This document shows, piece after piece, positions 34,233-44,103 of a stretch of 64,000 nucleotides of DNA (position 1 is its first letter; every line of letters starts with the position of its first letter). Both the position numbers and the translations under genes were made by a program. Origin of the DNA: Flavobacteriales bacterium (GTDB lineage Bacteria > Bacteroidota > Bacteroidia > Flavobacteriales > TMED113); NCBI GenBank assembly GCA_002718895.1, contig PBGD01000007.1:1-64000 (forward strand). The letters run 5' to 3'. The notes beneath the pieces were generated by a model, which was not told the origin of the DNA, did not search any database, and was given only the letters and a program-made list of their open reading frames with translations.

Positions 34233-36145
34233 ATGCAAATATAAAATACTGTAACAATTGGACTAATTATTCCCGTTTACAAACAAGAGAAGTTATGGTG
34301 GGAAATATTGGCGTTGGAGGATCTCACCCGATCAGAATTCAATCAATGACAACAACTAGCACAATGGATACGAAATCATCTGTAGAGCAAGCCATCTCAA
34401 TGATTAAAGCAGGTTGTGAGCTAGTCAGATTTACTGCACCCAATATAAAAGAAGCTGAAAATTTAGCCAATATAAAGGACGCATTATTAAATAAGGGATA
34501 TACTACACCCATTGTTGCGGATATACACTTTACTCCAAATGCGGCTATTGCTGCAGCTAAAATTGTAGAAAAAGTTAGAATTAACCCTGGCAATTTTTCT
34601 GACAAAAAAAAATTTAATTTAAGCACATACTCTTCTGCACAATATTCTGATGAGTTAAAACGAATTGAAGAAAAATTTCATCCCTTAATAGATACATGTA
34701 TCAATCATAATACCGCCATGAGAATTGGCACTAACCATGGCTCGCTTTCAGATAGAATAATGAGTCAATATGGTGACACCCCACTTGGCATGGTGGAATC
34801 TGCATTAGAATTTGTCCGTATTTGTGAAAAATATAATTTTTTCAATATTATTCTTTCAATGAAAGCTAGTAATACTATTGTTATGACCCAGGCCTATAGA
34901 CTACTTGTCTCAAAAATGCATCAAGAAAACATGAATTATCCTCTACATCTTGGTGTCACAGAAGCTGGAGAGGGAGACGATGGCAGGATCAAATCTGCTA
35001 TTGGAATAGGGTCGTTATTAATGGATGGAATAGGCGATACAATTCGTGTGTCATTAACAGAGTCGCCTGAAAAAGAAATGCCTGTTGCAAAAAATATTAT
35101 AGAATATATTAATAAAAATAAAAACCACCCTCTCTTAGAAACAACAAAAACTGAGATTAACCCCATTGAATATTCTAGGAGAAAAACCATTTCAGTTTTA
35201 AATATTGGTCAAAAAAGTCCACCAATTGTAATAGCAGATTATAGAATGAAAAATAAAATTGATATTAATAGTTTTAGAGATATTGGATATACTTTTTTAA
35301 ATAAATTGGATAAATGGTCAATTAGTCAAACTGCGGCAGACTATGTTTTTGTTGGTAAGCGAAATATTGATTTTAAGCTTCCTGGTAGCTTGCGTGTTAT
35401 TTATGATTATGAAAATTGGATTGACACCAAAAATGGTTATCCACTTTTTAATAGCGATGAATTTTTGTCAAGCTTATATTTTTCTAAAAAATTAAACTTT
35501 CTTAAAGTTCAAAAAAGTGATTTATCAGAAGATCTAATGCAAAAGATCAAAGAAAATAACAAAGTTGTTCTTTTAATTGAAAGTCATCATCAAAATTTTA
35601 TTGGAGAACTTCGCACAATATTTAACAAGCTTATTAGTAATAATATAAAAGCTCCAGTTGTTTTAAGTTCTGATCAATCAGATTTAAACAAGGATTATAT
35701 TCAAATATTTTCATCCATAGATTTAGGCAGTTTAATGTTAGATGGATTGGGAGATGGTATTATGATTCAGGCTTTAAATTCAGAAACTTATTACATAAAT
35801 AAATTAGCATTTAATATTTTGCAGGCAACAAGGACGCGTATTTCTAAAACTGAATATATATCATGTCCTTCTTGTGGAAGAACACAGTTTGATTTAGAAA
35901 AAACAACTCAAAAAATAAGAAAAGCAACCTCACATTTAAAGGGTTTAAAAATAGGAGTTATGGGCTGTATAGTAAATGGACCCGGTGAAATGGCAGATGC
36001 TGATTATGGTTATGTTGGAACTGGCCCTGGAAAAATCAGCTTGTACAAACAGAAAAATATGATAAAAAAAAATATACCTACTGACAAGGCTCTTGAAGAA
36101 TTAATTTTATTAATTAAATCAAATGGTGATTGGGTTGACTGTTAA
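34229..36145 (+). CDS. ispG: 4-hydroxy-3-methylbut-2-enyl diphosphate synthase, large form
   Basis: A 638-residue IspG (GcpE). The N-terminal barrel starts with GGSHPIRIQSMTTTSTMDT, and the [4Fe-4S] ligands are in CPSCGRTQFDL and GCIVNGPGEMADADYGYVG. Bacterial IspG is often about 370 residues; here an insert of about 250 residues splits the two halves, the large type known in Bacteroidota, Chlamydiae and plants. It makes HMBPP in the MEP pathway. Its ATG overlaps the cyclase stop. Confidence 0.95.
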   Translation: MNANIKYCNNWTNYSRLQTREVMVGNIGVGGSHPIRIQSMTTTSTMDTKSSVEQAISMIKAGCELVRFTAPNIKEAENLANIKDALLNKGYTTPIVADIHFTPNAAIAAAKIVEKVRINPGNFSDKKKFNLSTYSSAQYSDELKRIEEKFHPLIDTCINHNTAMRIGTNHGSLSDRIMSQYGDTPLGMVESALEFVRICEKYNFFNIILSMKASNTIVMTQAYRLLVSKMHQENMNYPLHLGVTEAGEGDDGRIKSAIGIGSLLMDGIGDTIRVSLTESPEKEMPVAKNIIEYINKNKNHPLLETTKTEINPIEYSRRKTISVLNIGQKSPPIVIADYRMKNKIDINSFRDIGYTFLNKLDKWSISQTAADYVFVGKRNIDFKLPGSLRVIYDYENWIDTKNGYPLFNSDEFLSSLYFSKKLNFLKVQKSDLSEDLMQKIKENNKVVLLIESHHQNFIGELRTIFNKLISNNIKAPVVLSSDQSDLNKDYIQIFSSIDLGSLMLDGLGDGIMIQALNSETYYINKLAFNILQATRTRISKTEYISCPSCGRTQFDLEKTTQKIRKATSHLKGLKIGVMGCIVNGPGEMADADYGYVGTGPGKISLYKQKNMIKKNIPTDKALEELILLIKSNGDWVDC

Positions 36146-37440
36146 TGATGAGTAGAAATTTTATTAAGAGAATCTATATTAATAAGTTCATTTGGATAAT
36201 GAATAGATTCTAGTTTTTTCATCCATTTGTTTTTAATCAGTTCAAAATTATTTTTATTAGATTCTTTGACTGGCTTTGATGATGGCAGTTGTGTTTTGAA
36301 TGGATCTACTTGTTTCCCATTTTTCCAAAACCTATAACAAACATGTGGTCCAGTTGCTTGACCAGATCTTCCTACATAGCCAATTATATCAACACCTTGT
36401 TGTACCTTTTTGCCTCTTTTAATTTTATTTCGTTTCCAAAGCGTTTTGCTAGATTTGTCCATATGTAAATATTGTGTTGTGTAAGTGGAATTGTGTTTTA
36501 TTTTAACATAATAGCCATTATATTTATTGTAAGAAGTTTCAATTATTTCACCATCAGCAGTACTGTATATTGGTGTGCCAATTGGTGCTGCAAAATCGGT
36601 GCCAAAATGCCCTTTCCATCTACCAGTTACGGGGTGTTTTCTTCTATTTGTAAACCTAGAAGATATTCTTGTGAATGAAACAGGAGCTTTTAAAAAAAAC
36701 TTTCTTAAATTATTACCTTTTTCATCAAAATAATCTTCAAAGCCTTGGACTTCATTAAATGCAATGGCATAGTAATTGATTTTGTTTGAGTTAAATAATG
36801 CTGCATGAACTTTTCCTACTCCAATAAATTCCCCATCTACATATTTCGCATCATATATTACCTTAAATTTATCTCCAGGCTTAACTCTGAAGAAGTCAAT
36901 TGTCCATGGATAGATTTCGTCAGCAAAAATATTTACTAGTTTAGCAGAAAGATTACTTTCTTCCATGGCATACCACAAAGAAGAGTTTATAACGCCAGAT
37001 CCTGTTTTTTCTTTAATTGTAACTTGTTTTTTATCCAGATAAACTATTGGTGGCGCTGTTAAATTAGCAACTAAGAAATCTACTTTATTAATTTCATAAA
37101 CAAAATATTTTAGTTTAGTTTTTAATGTATCGTCAAAAATCAAAGTGTAATTAGCATCAGCGGCAATTTCTCTCAGGTCAAATATAGGTCTTGATAATTT
37201 TGCAACTTGATCAATTGTTTTGAAGTCAATGTTATGTGTTCTTAGAATATCTCCAACAAATTCATTTTTAAGAATTTTTTTATCTAAATAATATAAGTCA
37301 TCTAACTTAATATTATAACGATATTTTTTAGAGATGATTTCGGAAACTACTGGCTTGTTATATTCATCAATTTTTTTTTTTTGAGACTTTATGCAGCCAC
37401 TCAAAATCAAAATAATTATGTTAAATAAAAGTATTCTCAT
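36142..37440 (-). CDS. M23-family peptidoglycan endopeptidase-like lipoprotein
   Basis: A 432-residue protein with lipoprotein signal (ILILSGC). N-terminal region unlike known domains, then the M23 domain (about 285-390): GHFGTDFAAPIGTPIYS and YTTQYLHMDKS. The final motif is GPHVCYRF, where the usual HxH second His is Cys. This HVC form is common in Bacteroidota homologues. The domain cleaves stem-peptide crosslinks; whether this version is active is unsure. It begins next to the stop of the tryptophan dioxygenase gene and overlaps the ispG 3' end. Confidence 0.85.
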   Translation of the reverse strand: MRILLFNIIILILSGCIKSQKKKIDEYNKPVVSEIISKKYRYNIKLDDLYYLDKKILKNEFVGDILRTHNIDFKTIDQVAKLSRPIFDLREIAADANYTLIFDDTLKTKLKYFVYEINKVDFLVANLTAPPIVYLDKKQVTIKEKTGSGVINSSLWYAMEESNLSAKLVNIFADEIYPWTIDFFRVKPGDKFKVIYDAKYVDGEFIGVGKVHAALFNSNKINYYAIAFNEVQGFEDYFDEKGNNLRKFFLKAPVSFTRISSRFTNRRKHPVTGRWKGHFGTDFAAPIGTPIYSTADGEIIETSYNKYNGYYVKIKHNSTYTTQYLHMDKSSKTLWKRNKIKRGKKVQQGVDIIGYVGRSGQATGPHVCYRFWKNGKQVDPFKTQLPSSKPVKESNKNNFELIKNKWMKKLESIHYPNELINIDSLNKISTHH

Positions 37441-38409
37441 TTATATATTTATTGATTCAACCCATTTCCTACCCCATTGATTTCTTTCTTCTTTGGACCA
37501 CAAATTAGGAAAAAATATAATTTTTTGAAACCTGGGAGGGAGATATTCCTCCCAATTTGTGCCACCTGTAGCAGCTACTCTTTTATTTTTTATTTTTAAA
37601 TACTTAGCAGCAGATTTATAGTGTGCTAGTTTCCAATGAATATTAAAGTTGTAATCATATTCTTTTAAAAGATTTACCAATTGAGAGTTTGCTTGATCTT
37701 TTTTTGATAAGCTGAGATATTTTTCAAGTAAGTTTTTGCCTTTCATTTTTGTAGAAAGTTTTATTAGTTCTGGGTCATATTTTTTTTCAAATTGTTTAAG
37801 TGTGTAAGTTTTTGTTCCAGTTTTCATTTCATTAGCTCCTGATTTCCAATAGATGTTTTTGTATTGTGGATTTTTTAAGGATTTCTTTGTATTAGTAAGA
37901 AAACTTAATTGCGTTGAACGCAGCTCCATCATTCTAAATTGTGCACTTTGAAAACCACTGCTAGGAAGTAAAGCCATTCGGAATTTTAGAAATTGATCTT
38001 TCTCCATTCCATTGATCATTATTTCAAAAGAATCAATTAAGTTCTTAAAATATCTATTTAATCTAATCATCTTTTCGATGAATAAGTTAACATTTATTTT
38101 TTTGTTCCAACCCTTGTCTTCACCTGAAGGAAGCACAAGCCTTCCGTTCTCATTTATTTGCTCTAATTCTAATAGACATAATTTGAAATACAGCTCAGTT
38201 ATTTGATGATAAATAATAAAAATATTTTCATCAGGAAAATCTGTTTTAGGCTGTTGAATTGAAAGCAAAGTTTCCAAATTAATATAGTTCCAGTAGTTGA
38301 TATAGTCAGAGATTAAAAGCCCATCTAAATAAGAGTACAAATCTTGACCTGTAGCAGAATATTTAGATGATAAATCAGTAATTTTTTCTAAAATTTTTGT
38401 TTTATTCAT
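37441..38409 (-). CDS. kynA: Tryptophan 2,3-dioxygenase
   Basis: A 322-residue heme dioxygenase. Family motifs: YHQITELYFKL, FRMALLPSSGFQSAQFR, and HWKLAHYKSA with the heme-ligand-type His. GTNWEEYLPPRFQ near the C-terminus is typical. It converts tryptophan to N-formylkynurenine. It lies 37 bases after the DUF3108 gene and directly before the M23 gene, the order I know from Flavobacteria. The cyclase at 33474 may take the next step. Confidence 0.93.
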   Translation of the reverse strand: MNKTKILEKITDLSSKYSATGQDLYSYLDGLLISDYINYWNYINLETLLSIQQPKTDFPDENIFIIYHQITELYFKLCLLELEQINENGRLVLPSGEDKGWNKKINVNLFIEKMIRLNRYFKNLIDSFEIMINGMEKDQFLKFRMALLPSSGFQSAQFRMMELRSTQLSFLTNTKKSLKNPQYKNIYWKSGANEMKTGTKTYTLKQFEKKYDPELIKLSTKMKGKNLLEKYLSLSKKDQANSQLVNLLKEYDYNFNIHWKLAHYKSAAKYLKIKNKRVAATGGTNWEEYLPPRFQKIIFFPNLWSKEERNQWGRKWVESINI

Positions 38410-38446
38410 TTTTACTTGGGTTATTCTAATTAAATATAAAGATAAA

Positions 38447-39256
38447 TTACTTATTGATTTTAATTAAAGTGTTTTCCGCCTTGACCAAATTTATATACAC
38501 AGATCCAACTAGAACAGGGATTTCTAATTTAATTGGAATGTGCATTTTGTCTGCAGAAACCCACAAAAATGCTCCAAGCGAATGTTTAAACAATCTACCT
38601 TTCTCTAAGTAGGGCTCAAGCTTAATCGTCTTTATTTCCCCAAATTTACTTTTAATACTTTCCTCACCATGATTTATTATATATGAATTATATGTTTTAC
38701 CTTGATAAAGGTATGAAAAGCAAATTGTATCTGTCAATAAAAGATCTTCATGTAAAATTGTTCTAAGTTGATAAAATGTTGATAGTAAATCATTTGGTTG
38801 ATTTTGGTTAAAAAAGACAAAAGGCTCTTCGTATTTATATTTACCCTCTTTAATTTTCATTTTAGATTTTATTGTTTTTAGTGAATTAATTTCAACTATT
38901 GATTGATAATAGTGTTGAACACTGAAAATTAAACTAAAAATATTTGTTGTTTTACCTTTTGCATTAATTATATAGTGTGCGGCATTATTAAGGTTCTCAT
39001 TTTTATTGTTAATATAAAACTCTGCATGACCTGCAAGTAATTTTTTTCTGGCTTGATTTCTTTTCCCATAATATATTCTGTATTTAAGTAATTCACCAAA
39101 GCTAAAAGCATTATTTAAATTTTTATTTGGATCACAAAAACTGTAGCAATCAATTTTTTTAGTAAAAACAGTATCTTTTGGAAAAAAAATAGATTTATTT
39201 TGAGAAAAACTTGAAAAAAATCCAAAAAAACAAAAAAAAATGACATATTTTATCAT
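38447..39256 (-). CDS. DUF3108-family exported protein
   Basis: A 269-residue protein with signal peptide (MIKYVIFFCFFGFFSSFSQ). FSFGELLKYRIYYGKRN near the start, and KTIKLEPYLEKGRLF ... GAFLWVSADKMHIPIKLEIPVLVGSVYINLV at the end, fit DUF3108, whose role is unclear but which has been connected with envelope proteins. It is the first gene of the DUF3108-dioxygenase-M23 string. Confidence 0.8.
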   Translation of the reverse strand: MIKYVIFFCFFGFFSSFSQNKSIFFPKDTVFTKKIDCYSFCDPNKNLNNAFSFGELLKYRIYYGKRNQARKKLLAGHAEFYINNKNENLNNAAHYIINAKGKTTNIFSLIFSVQHYYQSIVEINSLKTIKSKMKIKEGKYKYEEPFVFFNQNQPNDLLSTFYQLRTILHEDLLLTDTICFSYLYQGKTYNSYIINHGEESIKSKFGEIKTIKLEPYLEKGRLFKHSLGAFLWVSADKMHIPIKLEIPVLVGSVYINLVKAENTLIKINK

Positions 39257-39357
39257 ACTGAAATAAATAGGTGAATAGTGTTATTTTTTTAGAAAAAAGG
39301 CATAAAAAGGGGTTTTTTTTCACATTTTTTTACAAAAAATAAGATTTTATTCAAATT

Positions 39358-42129
39358 TTAAGCAACTATATTAATGATTTTGTTTGGTACAATTATAATT
39401 CGTTTAATCTTCTTTCCGCCAAGGTATTTATGTGTATTATCATTCGATACAATTTTATTTTCAATTTCTTTTTTAGATAAATTCTTTAATACATTTAATT
39501 TGAATTTGAGTTTCCCATTAAAAGAAACGGGATATGTAAAGTGACTTTCTTGTAAATACTTATCATTATATTTTGGCCATTTTGCTTCTGATATAGAATT
39601 TGGATTGCCTAATTTTTCCCATAACTCCTCAGTAATAAATGGAGCATAAGGAGAAAGTAAAATCAAAAAATCACTAATTATTGCCTTTTTATTACACTTT
39701 AAATCCATTAATTCATTTATGCAAATCATTAATGCACTTACAACAGTGTTAAAAGAGTATCTATTTAAATCTTGAGTTATTTTTTTTATACACTTATGTA
39801 TAGATTTGTTTTCTTCTAAAGTTGGATTTGTGTCTACAATATTAAATTGATTATGTTTATCATGTGTTAAGCGCCATACTTTTTTTAAAAAATTATGTAC
39901 ACCATTAATTCCGTTTGTGTCCCATGGTTTGTATTGTTCTAATGGACCCAAAAACATTTCATATAACCTTAAAGTGTCTGCTCCGAATTTTTCAACTAGA
40001 TCATCTGGAGTTTGAGTGTTGTATTTAGATTTTGACATTTTTTCTACTTCATAGCCACATTTGTATTTTGAGTCTTCATTCAGAATAAATTTAGCATTTT
40101 TGTATTCGGAACGCCATGTTTTAAACTTGTCTATATCAAGTATATCATTTTTTACAAAATCGATATTGACATATAGTTTATTAGTTTTGTATTTGTTTTT
40201 TAATTCATCTGTAACAAATGTATTTGTTTTGGTAATTCTGTATACAAAATTAGACCTACCTAAAATCATGCCTTGATTAATTAATTTTTTAAATGGTTCT
40301 TTAAAATTTATAAATCCACGATCATAAAGAAATTTTGTCCAAAATCTAGAGTAGAGTAAATGGCCCACTGCATGTTCTGCACCTCCAATATAAAGGTCAA
40401 CTTGCCCCCAGTAATTTGCTTTTTCTTTTGAAACAAATTCTTTTTCATTTTTGGGGTCCATGAACCTTAGAAAATACCATGATGAACCAGCCCAGCCAGG
40501 CATAGTATTATATTCCATTTTCTCGCCTTCAAAAATATTCCAATCAGATTTTTTAGCCCTAGCAAGTGGAGGTTCACCATGAGAAGTTGGGAGATATTTA
40601 TCTATCTTTGGTAATTCTACAGCTTCATGGTTGTTAATTATATAGGGAGCCCCATTTTTATAATATACCGGAAAAGGTTCTCCCCAATATCTTTGGCGAC
40701 TAAATATAGCATCACGAAGTCTATAATTAATTTTAGCTAAGCCAATTCCCATTTCAACCAATTTACATGTTGATTTATCTATTGCATCACTTGCTCTTAA
40801 ATCATTTAAAAAATCTGAATTTGCAATAATTGCATCCATATTTTGATACGCACTTTTTGCAATGTCTCTATTTTTAAAAATGTTTTTAATTTTTAATTTG
40901 AATTTTTGAGCAAATTCCCAATCTCTTTGATCACCACAAGGAACTGCCATTATAGCACCAGTTCCATATGAGGAAAGAACATAATCTGCAATCCAAATTG
41001 GCAATTTTTCTTTATTGAAAGGATGTATAACATAATTGCCTGAAAAAACCCCACTTATAGTTCTTGAATCAGACTGCCTGTCCCTTTCAGATCTTAAAGA
41101 AGCTTTTTCACAATAATCCTGAACGGTTTTTTTTGTTGATTCTGTAACAATTTTAGCAACTAATGGGTGTTCAGGAGAGATCACGATAAATGTAGTTCCA
41201 AAAATTGTATCTGGTCTTGTAGTAAAAACATCAATTAAATGATTTTTACAAGATGTTTGAAATTGAATTACGACTCCCTTTGATTTACCAATCCAGTTTT
41301 TTTGTGTTTCTTTTATTGCATCACTCCAATCTATTTCATCTAGATCATTTAAAAGACGCTCTGCATACGCTGTTATACGTAAAGACCATTGCTGCATTTT
41401 TTTTTGTTTAACTGGAAAATTGCCTCTTTCTGAAAATCCATCTTTTACTTCATCATTTGCTAAAACTGTACCTAAGCCTTCACACCAATTTACTAATGTT
41501 TCAGAAAGGAATGCTAAACGATATTTAAGAACTATAGATTGTTGTTTTGCATGAGTCCAGGAAAGCCATTGTTTTTTTGTGAAAATTGGAGTGTCTGTAT
41601 CACACGGTGACTTAACATCAATATTACCATTTCTTTCAAACTCTGCAATTAGTTCTGAAATAGGCAAAGCTTTATCATCAATATTGCAATAATATGATTG
41701 ATATAATTGTTTAAAAATCCACTGTGTCCATTTGTAGTACTTTGGGTCTGATGTTTGAATTTCTCTTGACCAATCAAATGAAAAACCGATCTTATTTAGT
41801 TGATTTCTGTATCTTTTAATATTTTGTTTTGTGGTTAGTTCTGGATGCTGTCCAGTTTCAATAGCATATTGTTCTGCAGGTAAACCGAATGAATCATAAC
41901 CCATAGGGTGAAGAACATTATATCCATTTAACTTTTTATATCTTGCATAAATATCTGAAGCAATGTACCCCAACGGGTGACCTACATGTAAACCTGACCC
42001 AGATGGATAGGGGAACATGTCCAAAACATAATATTTTTTTTTATTTATATTTTCTTTACTTAAATGAGTTTTTTGTTCATCCCATTTTTTACTCCATTTT
42101 TTTTCTATTTTATTAAAGTTATAATCCAT
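39358..42129 (-). CDS. leuS: Leucyl-tRNA synthetase
   Basis: A 923-residue class I synthetase. HIGH-type motif is GLHVGHPLGY (H48-H51), KMSKS is EVEKMSKSKYN, and the CP1 editing domain with TTRPDTIFGTTF is present. It charges tRNA-Leu. Single-gene unit, divergent from ftsX; TACATTTA, one base off the -7 consensus, lies upstream. Confidence 0.96.
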   Translation of the reverse strand: MDYNFNKIEKKWSKKWDEQKTHLSKENINKKKYYVLDMFPYPSGSGLHVGHPLGYIASDIYARYKKLNGYNVLHPMGYDSFGLPAEQYAIETGQHPELTTKQNIKRYRNQLNKIGFSFDWSREIQTSDPKYYKWTQWIFKQLYQSYYCNIDDKALPISELIAEFERNGNIDVKSPCDTDTPIFTKKQWLSWTHAKQQSIVLKYRLAFLSETLVNWCEGLGTVLANDEVKDGFSERGNFPVKQKKMQQWSLRITAYAERLLNDLDEIDWSDAIKETQKNWIGKSKGVVIQFQTSCKNHLIDVFTTRPDTIFGTTFIVISPEHPLVAKIVTESTKKTVQDYCEKASLRSERDRQSDSRTISGVFSGNYVIHPFNKEKLPIWIADYVLSSYGTGAIMAVPCGDQRDWEFAQKFKLKIKNIFKNRDIAKSAYQNMDAIIANSDFLNDLRASDAIDKSTCKLVEMGIGLAKINYRLRDAIFSRQRYWGEPFPVYYKNGAPYIINNHEAVELPKIDKYLPTSHGEPPLARAKKSDWNIFEGEKMEYNTMPGWAGSSWYFLRFMDPKNEKEFVSKEKANYWGQVDLYIGGAEHAVGHLLYSRFWTKFLYDRGFINFKEPFKKLINQGMILGRSNFVYRITKTNTFVTDELKNKYKTNKLYVNIDFVKNDILDIDKFKTWRSEYKNAKFILNEDSKYKCGYEVEKMSKSKYNTQTPDDLVEKFGADTLRLYEMFLGPLEQYKPWDTNGINGVHNFLKKVWRLTHDKHNQFNIVDTNPTLEENKSIHKCIKKITQDLNRYSFNTVVSALMICINELMDLKCNKKAIISDFLILLSPYAPFITEELWEKLGNPNSISEAKWPKYNDKYLQESHFTYPVSFNGKLKFKLNVLKNLSKKEIENKIVSNDNTHKYLGGKKIKRIIIVPNKIINIVA

Positions 42130-42210
42130 CTTTATAGTAAGTATAATTATTTAAATGTATAAATTATATACAACATTAAATAAAATGATTATTTAATTTT
42201 ATATTTAAAG

Positions 42211-43089
42211 ATGGCATTAAAAACAGAGAATTTTTTTAAAAGTCAACTAAGGGTTTCTAAAATATCTATTTTTTTAGCAACAACTTTCTCATTTTTATTA
42301 ATGTTTATTATAGGATTAGTCATAATTAATTCCCACGCACTACAGACCAATCTCAAAGAAAATGTTGTAATGAATGTGGTTCTTGTAAATTCGTTAAAAG
42401 AAAAGGAAACGCAACAGCTAATAAAGTCTCTAAGTATTATGTCACATATAAAATCTGTAAAGTTTATTTCCAAGGAAGTTGCAGCAGAAGAACTTAAAAG
42501 TCAACTAGGCGAAAACTTTTTAGAATTGCTTGATGCAAATCCACTTTCAGATATTATAGAAATTAAATATGTTGCAGAATTTGTTAGTGCATCAAGTTTG
42601 TTAAATGAAAGAGATAATTTAAATAAATATTATCAAATAGATGAGGTTTTTTATGATCGAAATTTGTTATCACTGATTGATACCAGTTTTAATAAATTAG
42701 CTACTTTTATTTTATTGTTTTCCTGCTTGATTATTTTTATATCCTTTAATCTAATTCATAGTAATATCAGACTCACTATTTATTCAAAAAGATTTTTGTT
42801 AAAAACTATGCAGCTAGTAGGTGCCACGAAGAGTTTTATACAGAAACCCTTTTTGACCTCAAACTTATTATCTTCACTATTTGCTTCAACTTTTGGTATT
42901 TTTTTGTTGTCAGCTATATATTTTGTGGCTAAGGATCGACTGCCATCAATACAACAATTCATGTCTTTTAATGAAATATTATATTTACTTATAGTTGTAT
43001 CTTTAGTTAATATTTTAATATCTTTTCTTTGTACATGGTTTTGTGTTAGAAACTATTTAAATTTGAGTACAGAAGATTTATATAAATAA
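42211..43089 (+). CDS. ftsX: Cell-division permease FtsX
   Basis: A 292-residue FtsX with four transmembrane helices, one at the N-terminus and three in the C-terminal half, and a periplasmic domain (about 45-155; VKFISKEVAAEELKSQLGENF). It pairs with FtsE, which is not in the window, to regulate peptidoglycan hydrolysis at division. Its stop overlaps the DUF3098 start by one base. Confidence 0.9.
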   Translation: MALKTENFFKSQLRVSKISIFLATTFSFLLMFIIGLVIINSHALQTNLKENVVMNVVLVNSLKEKETQQLIKSLSIMSHIKSVKFISKEVAAEELKSQLGENFLELLDANPLSDIIEIKYVAEFVSASSLLNERDNLNKYYQIDEVFYDRNLLSLIDTSFNKLATFILLFSCLIIFISFNLIHSNIRLTIYSKRFLLKTMQLVGATKSFIQKPFLTSNLLSSLFASTFGIFLLSAIYFVAKDRLPSIQQFMSFNEILYLLIVVSLVNILISFLCTWFCVRNYLNLSTEDLYK

Positions 43090-43319
43090 TGATTATGTCA
43101 GATCAAAAAAAATTTCTTTTCAATAAAAAAAATTATATTTTATTAATTATAAGTTTGTTATTTATTTCCATTGGTTTTGCATTAATGATAGGTGGCGGGG
43201 GAGTGACTAATTCAGATTTTAATCCGGAAATCTTCTCACCTCGACGAATTATCTATGCACCAATTGTAATTATTATGGGATATATTTTGATTGGCATTTC
43301 AATTTTTTACAATGATTGA
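43089..43319 (+). CDS. DUF3098 small membrane protein
   Basis: A 76-residue protein with two hydrophobic segments (about 17-35 and 55-72) around GGGGVTNSDFNPEIFSPRRI, the DUF3098 hallmark. It normally lies between ftsX and uppP in Bacteroidota, as here. Function unknown; the coupling suggests a role linked to division or undecaprenyl phosphate. A second in-frame ATG (43095) is also possible. Confidence 0.85.
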   Translation: MIMSDQKKFLFNKKNYILLIISLLFISIGFALMIGGGGVTNSDFNPEIFSPRRIIYAPIVIIMGYILIGISIFYND

Positions 43320-44100
43320 AGAGCTTAAGTATTTTCTGTTGGGACTTATTCAGGGGCTAGCAGAATTTTTTCCTATTAGTAGTAGTGGACACATTGTCCT
43401 TTTTTCAAATTTAATAGATCTTTCAAGTAATCACCCTTTATTATTATCAATTGTAGTTCATTTTGCAACAACTTTAAGTACAATTATTGTCTATAAAAAA
43501 AGAATTTTTAATACTCTAAAGGGTGTTATGTGTCAAAGCCATGAGTCTGTATCATTTGTTACTAAAATCATTGTTTCATCCTTACCAATTGTAATTGTGG
43601 GTATTTTATTTAGGGAAAAAATAGAGTTTGTATTTAATCACTCTACTCAATTAGTAGCTCTTATGTTAACTCTTACAGGATTAATGTTAGTTTTTAATCA
43701 TAAACAAACAACACCCAAAAAGCATATAAACTATATGGATGCATTGTTAATGGGGGTTGCACAAAGTATTGCAATTTTACCAGGAATTTCAAGATCAGGA
43801 GCGACAATATCAATGGCACTATTATGTAAAATTGACAGAAAAAAAGCAGCAGAATTTTCTTTTTTAATGGTTTTATTACCCATTATTGGGATCACTATTA
43901 TTGAATTAATTATTTTACTTTCATCTTCTATTAACTTAAAATCAAGCGAAATATATGGACTTATAATTGCCTTTTTTTCTGCATTCATCTCAGGATTATT
44001 TGCGTGTAGATACATGATAAGATTAGTTCAAAATAATAATTTAAAGTACTTTGGTTATTATTGCATTTTAGTTGGATTTTTTTTCATTCTGTTATATTAA
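43312..44100 (+). CDS. uppP: Undecaprenyl-diphosphate phosphatase
   Basis: A 262-residue polytopic membrane protein. Start taken at MIEELKYF (43312), because the family begins there; an ATG seven codons upstream lies within DUF3098. The two UppP motifs are intact: QGLAEFFPISSSGH and PGISRSGATIS. It recycles the C55 lipid carrier for peptidoglycan and other wall polymers. Overlaps DUF3098 by eight bases and is followed by truB three bases later. Confidence 0.95.
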   Translation: MIEELKYFLLGLIQGLAEFFPISSSGHIVLFSNLIDLSSNHPLLLSIVVHFATTLSTIIVYKKRIFNTLKGVMCQSHESVSFVTKIIVSSLPIVIVGILFREKIEFVFNHSTQLVALMLTLTGLMLVFNHKQTTPKKHINYMDALLMGVAQSIAILPGISRSGATISMALLCKIDRKKAAEFSFLMVLLPIIGITIIELIILLSSSINLKSSEIYGLIIAFFSAFISGLFACRYMIRLVQNNNLKYFGYYCILVGFFFILLY

Positions 44101-44103
44101 GTT

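Noticed and set aside
34936-35190. Minus-strand open frame inside ispG
   Set aside because: It is a shadow of the conserved ispG reading frame and has no signal of its own.
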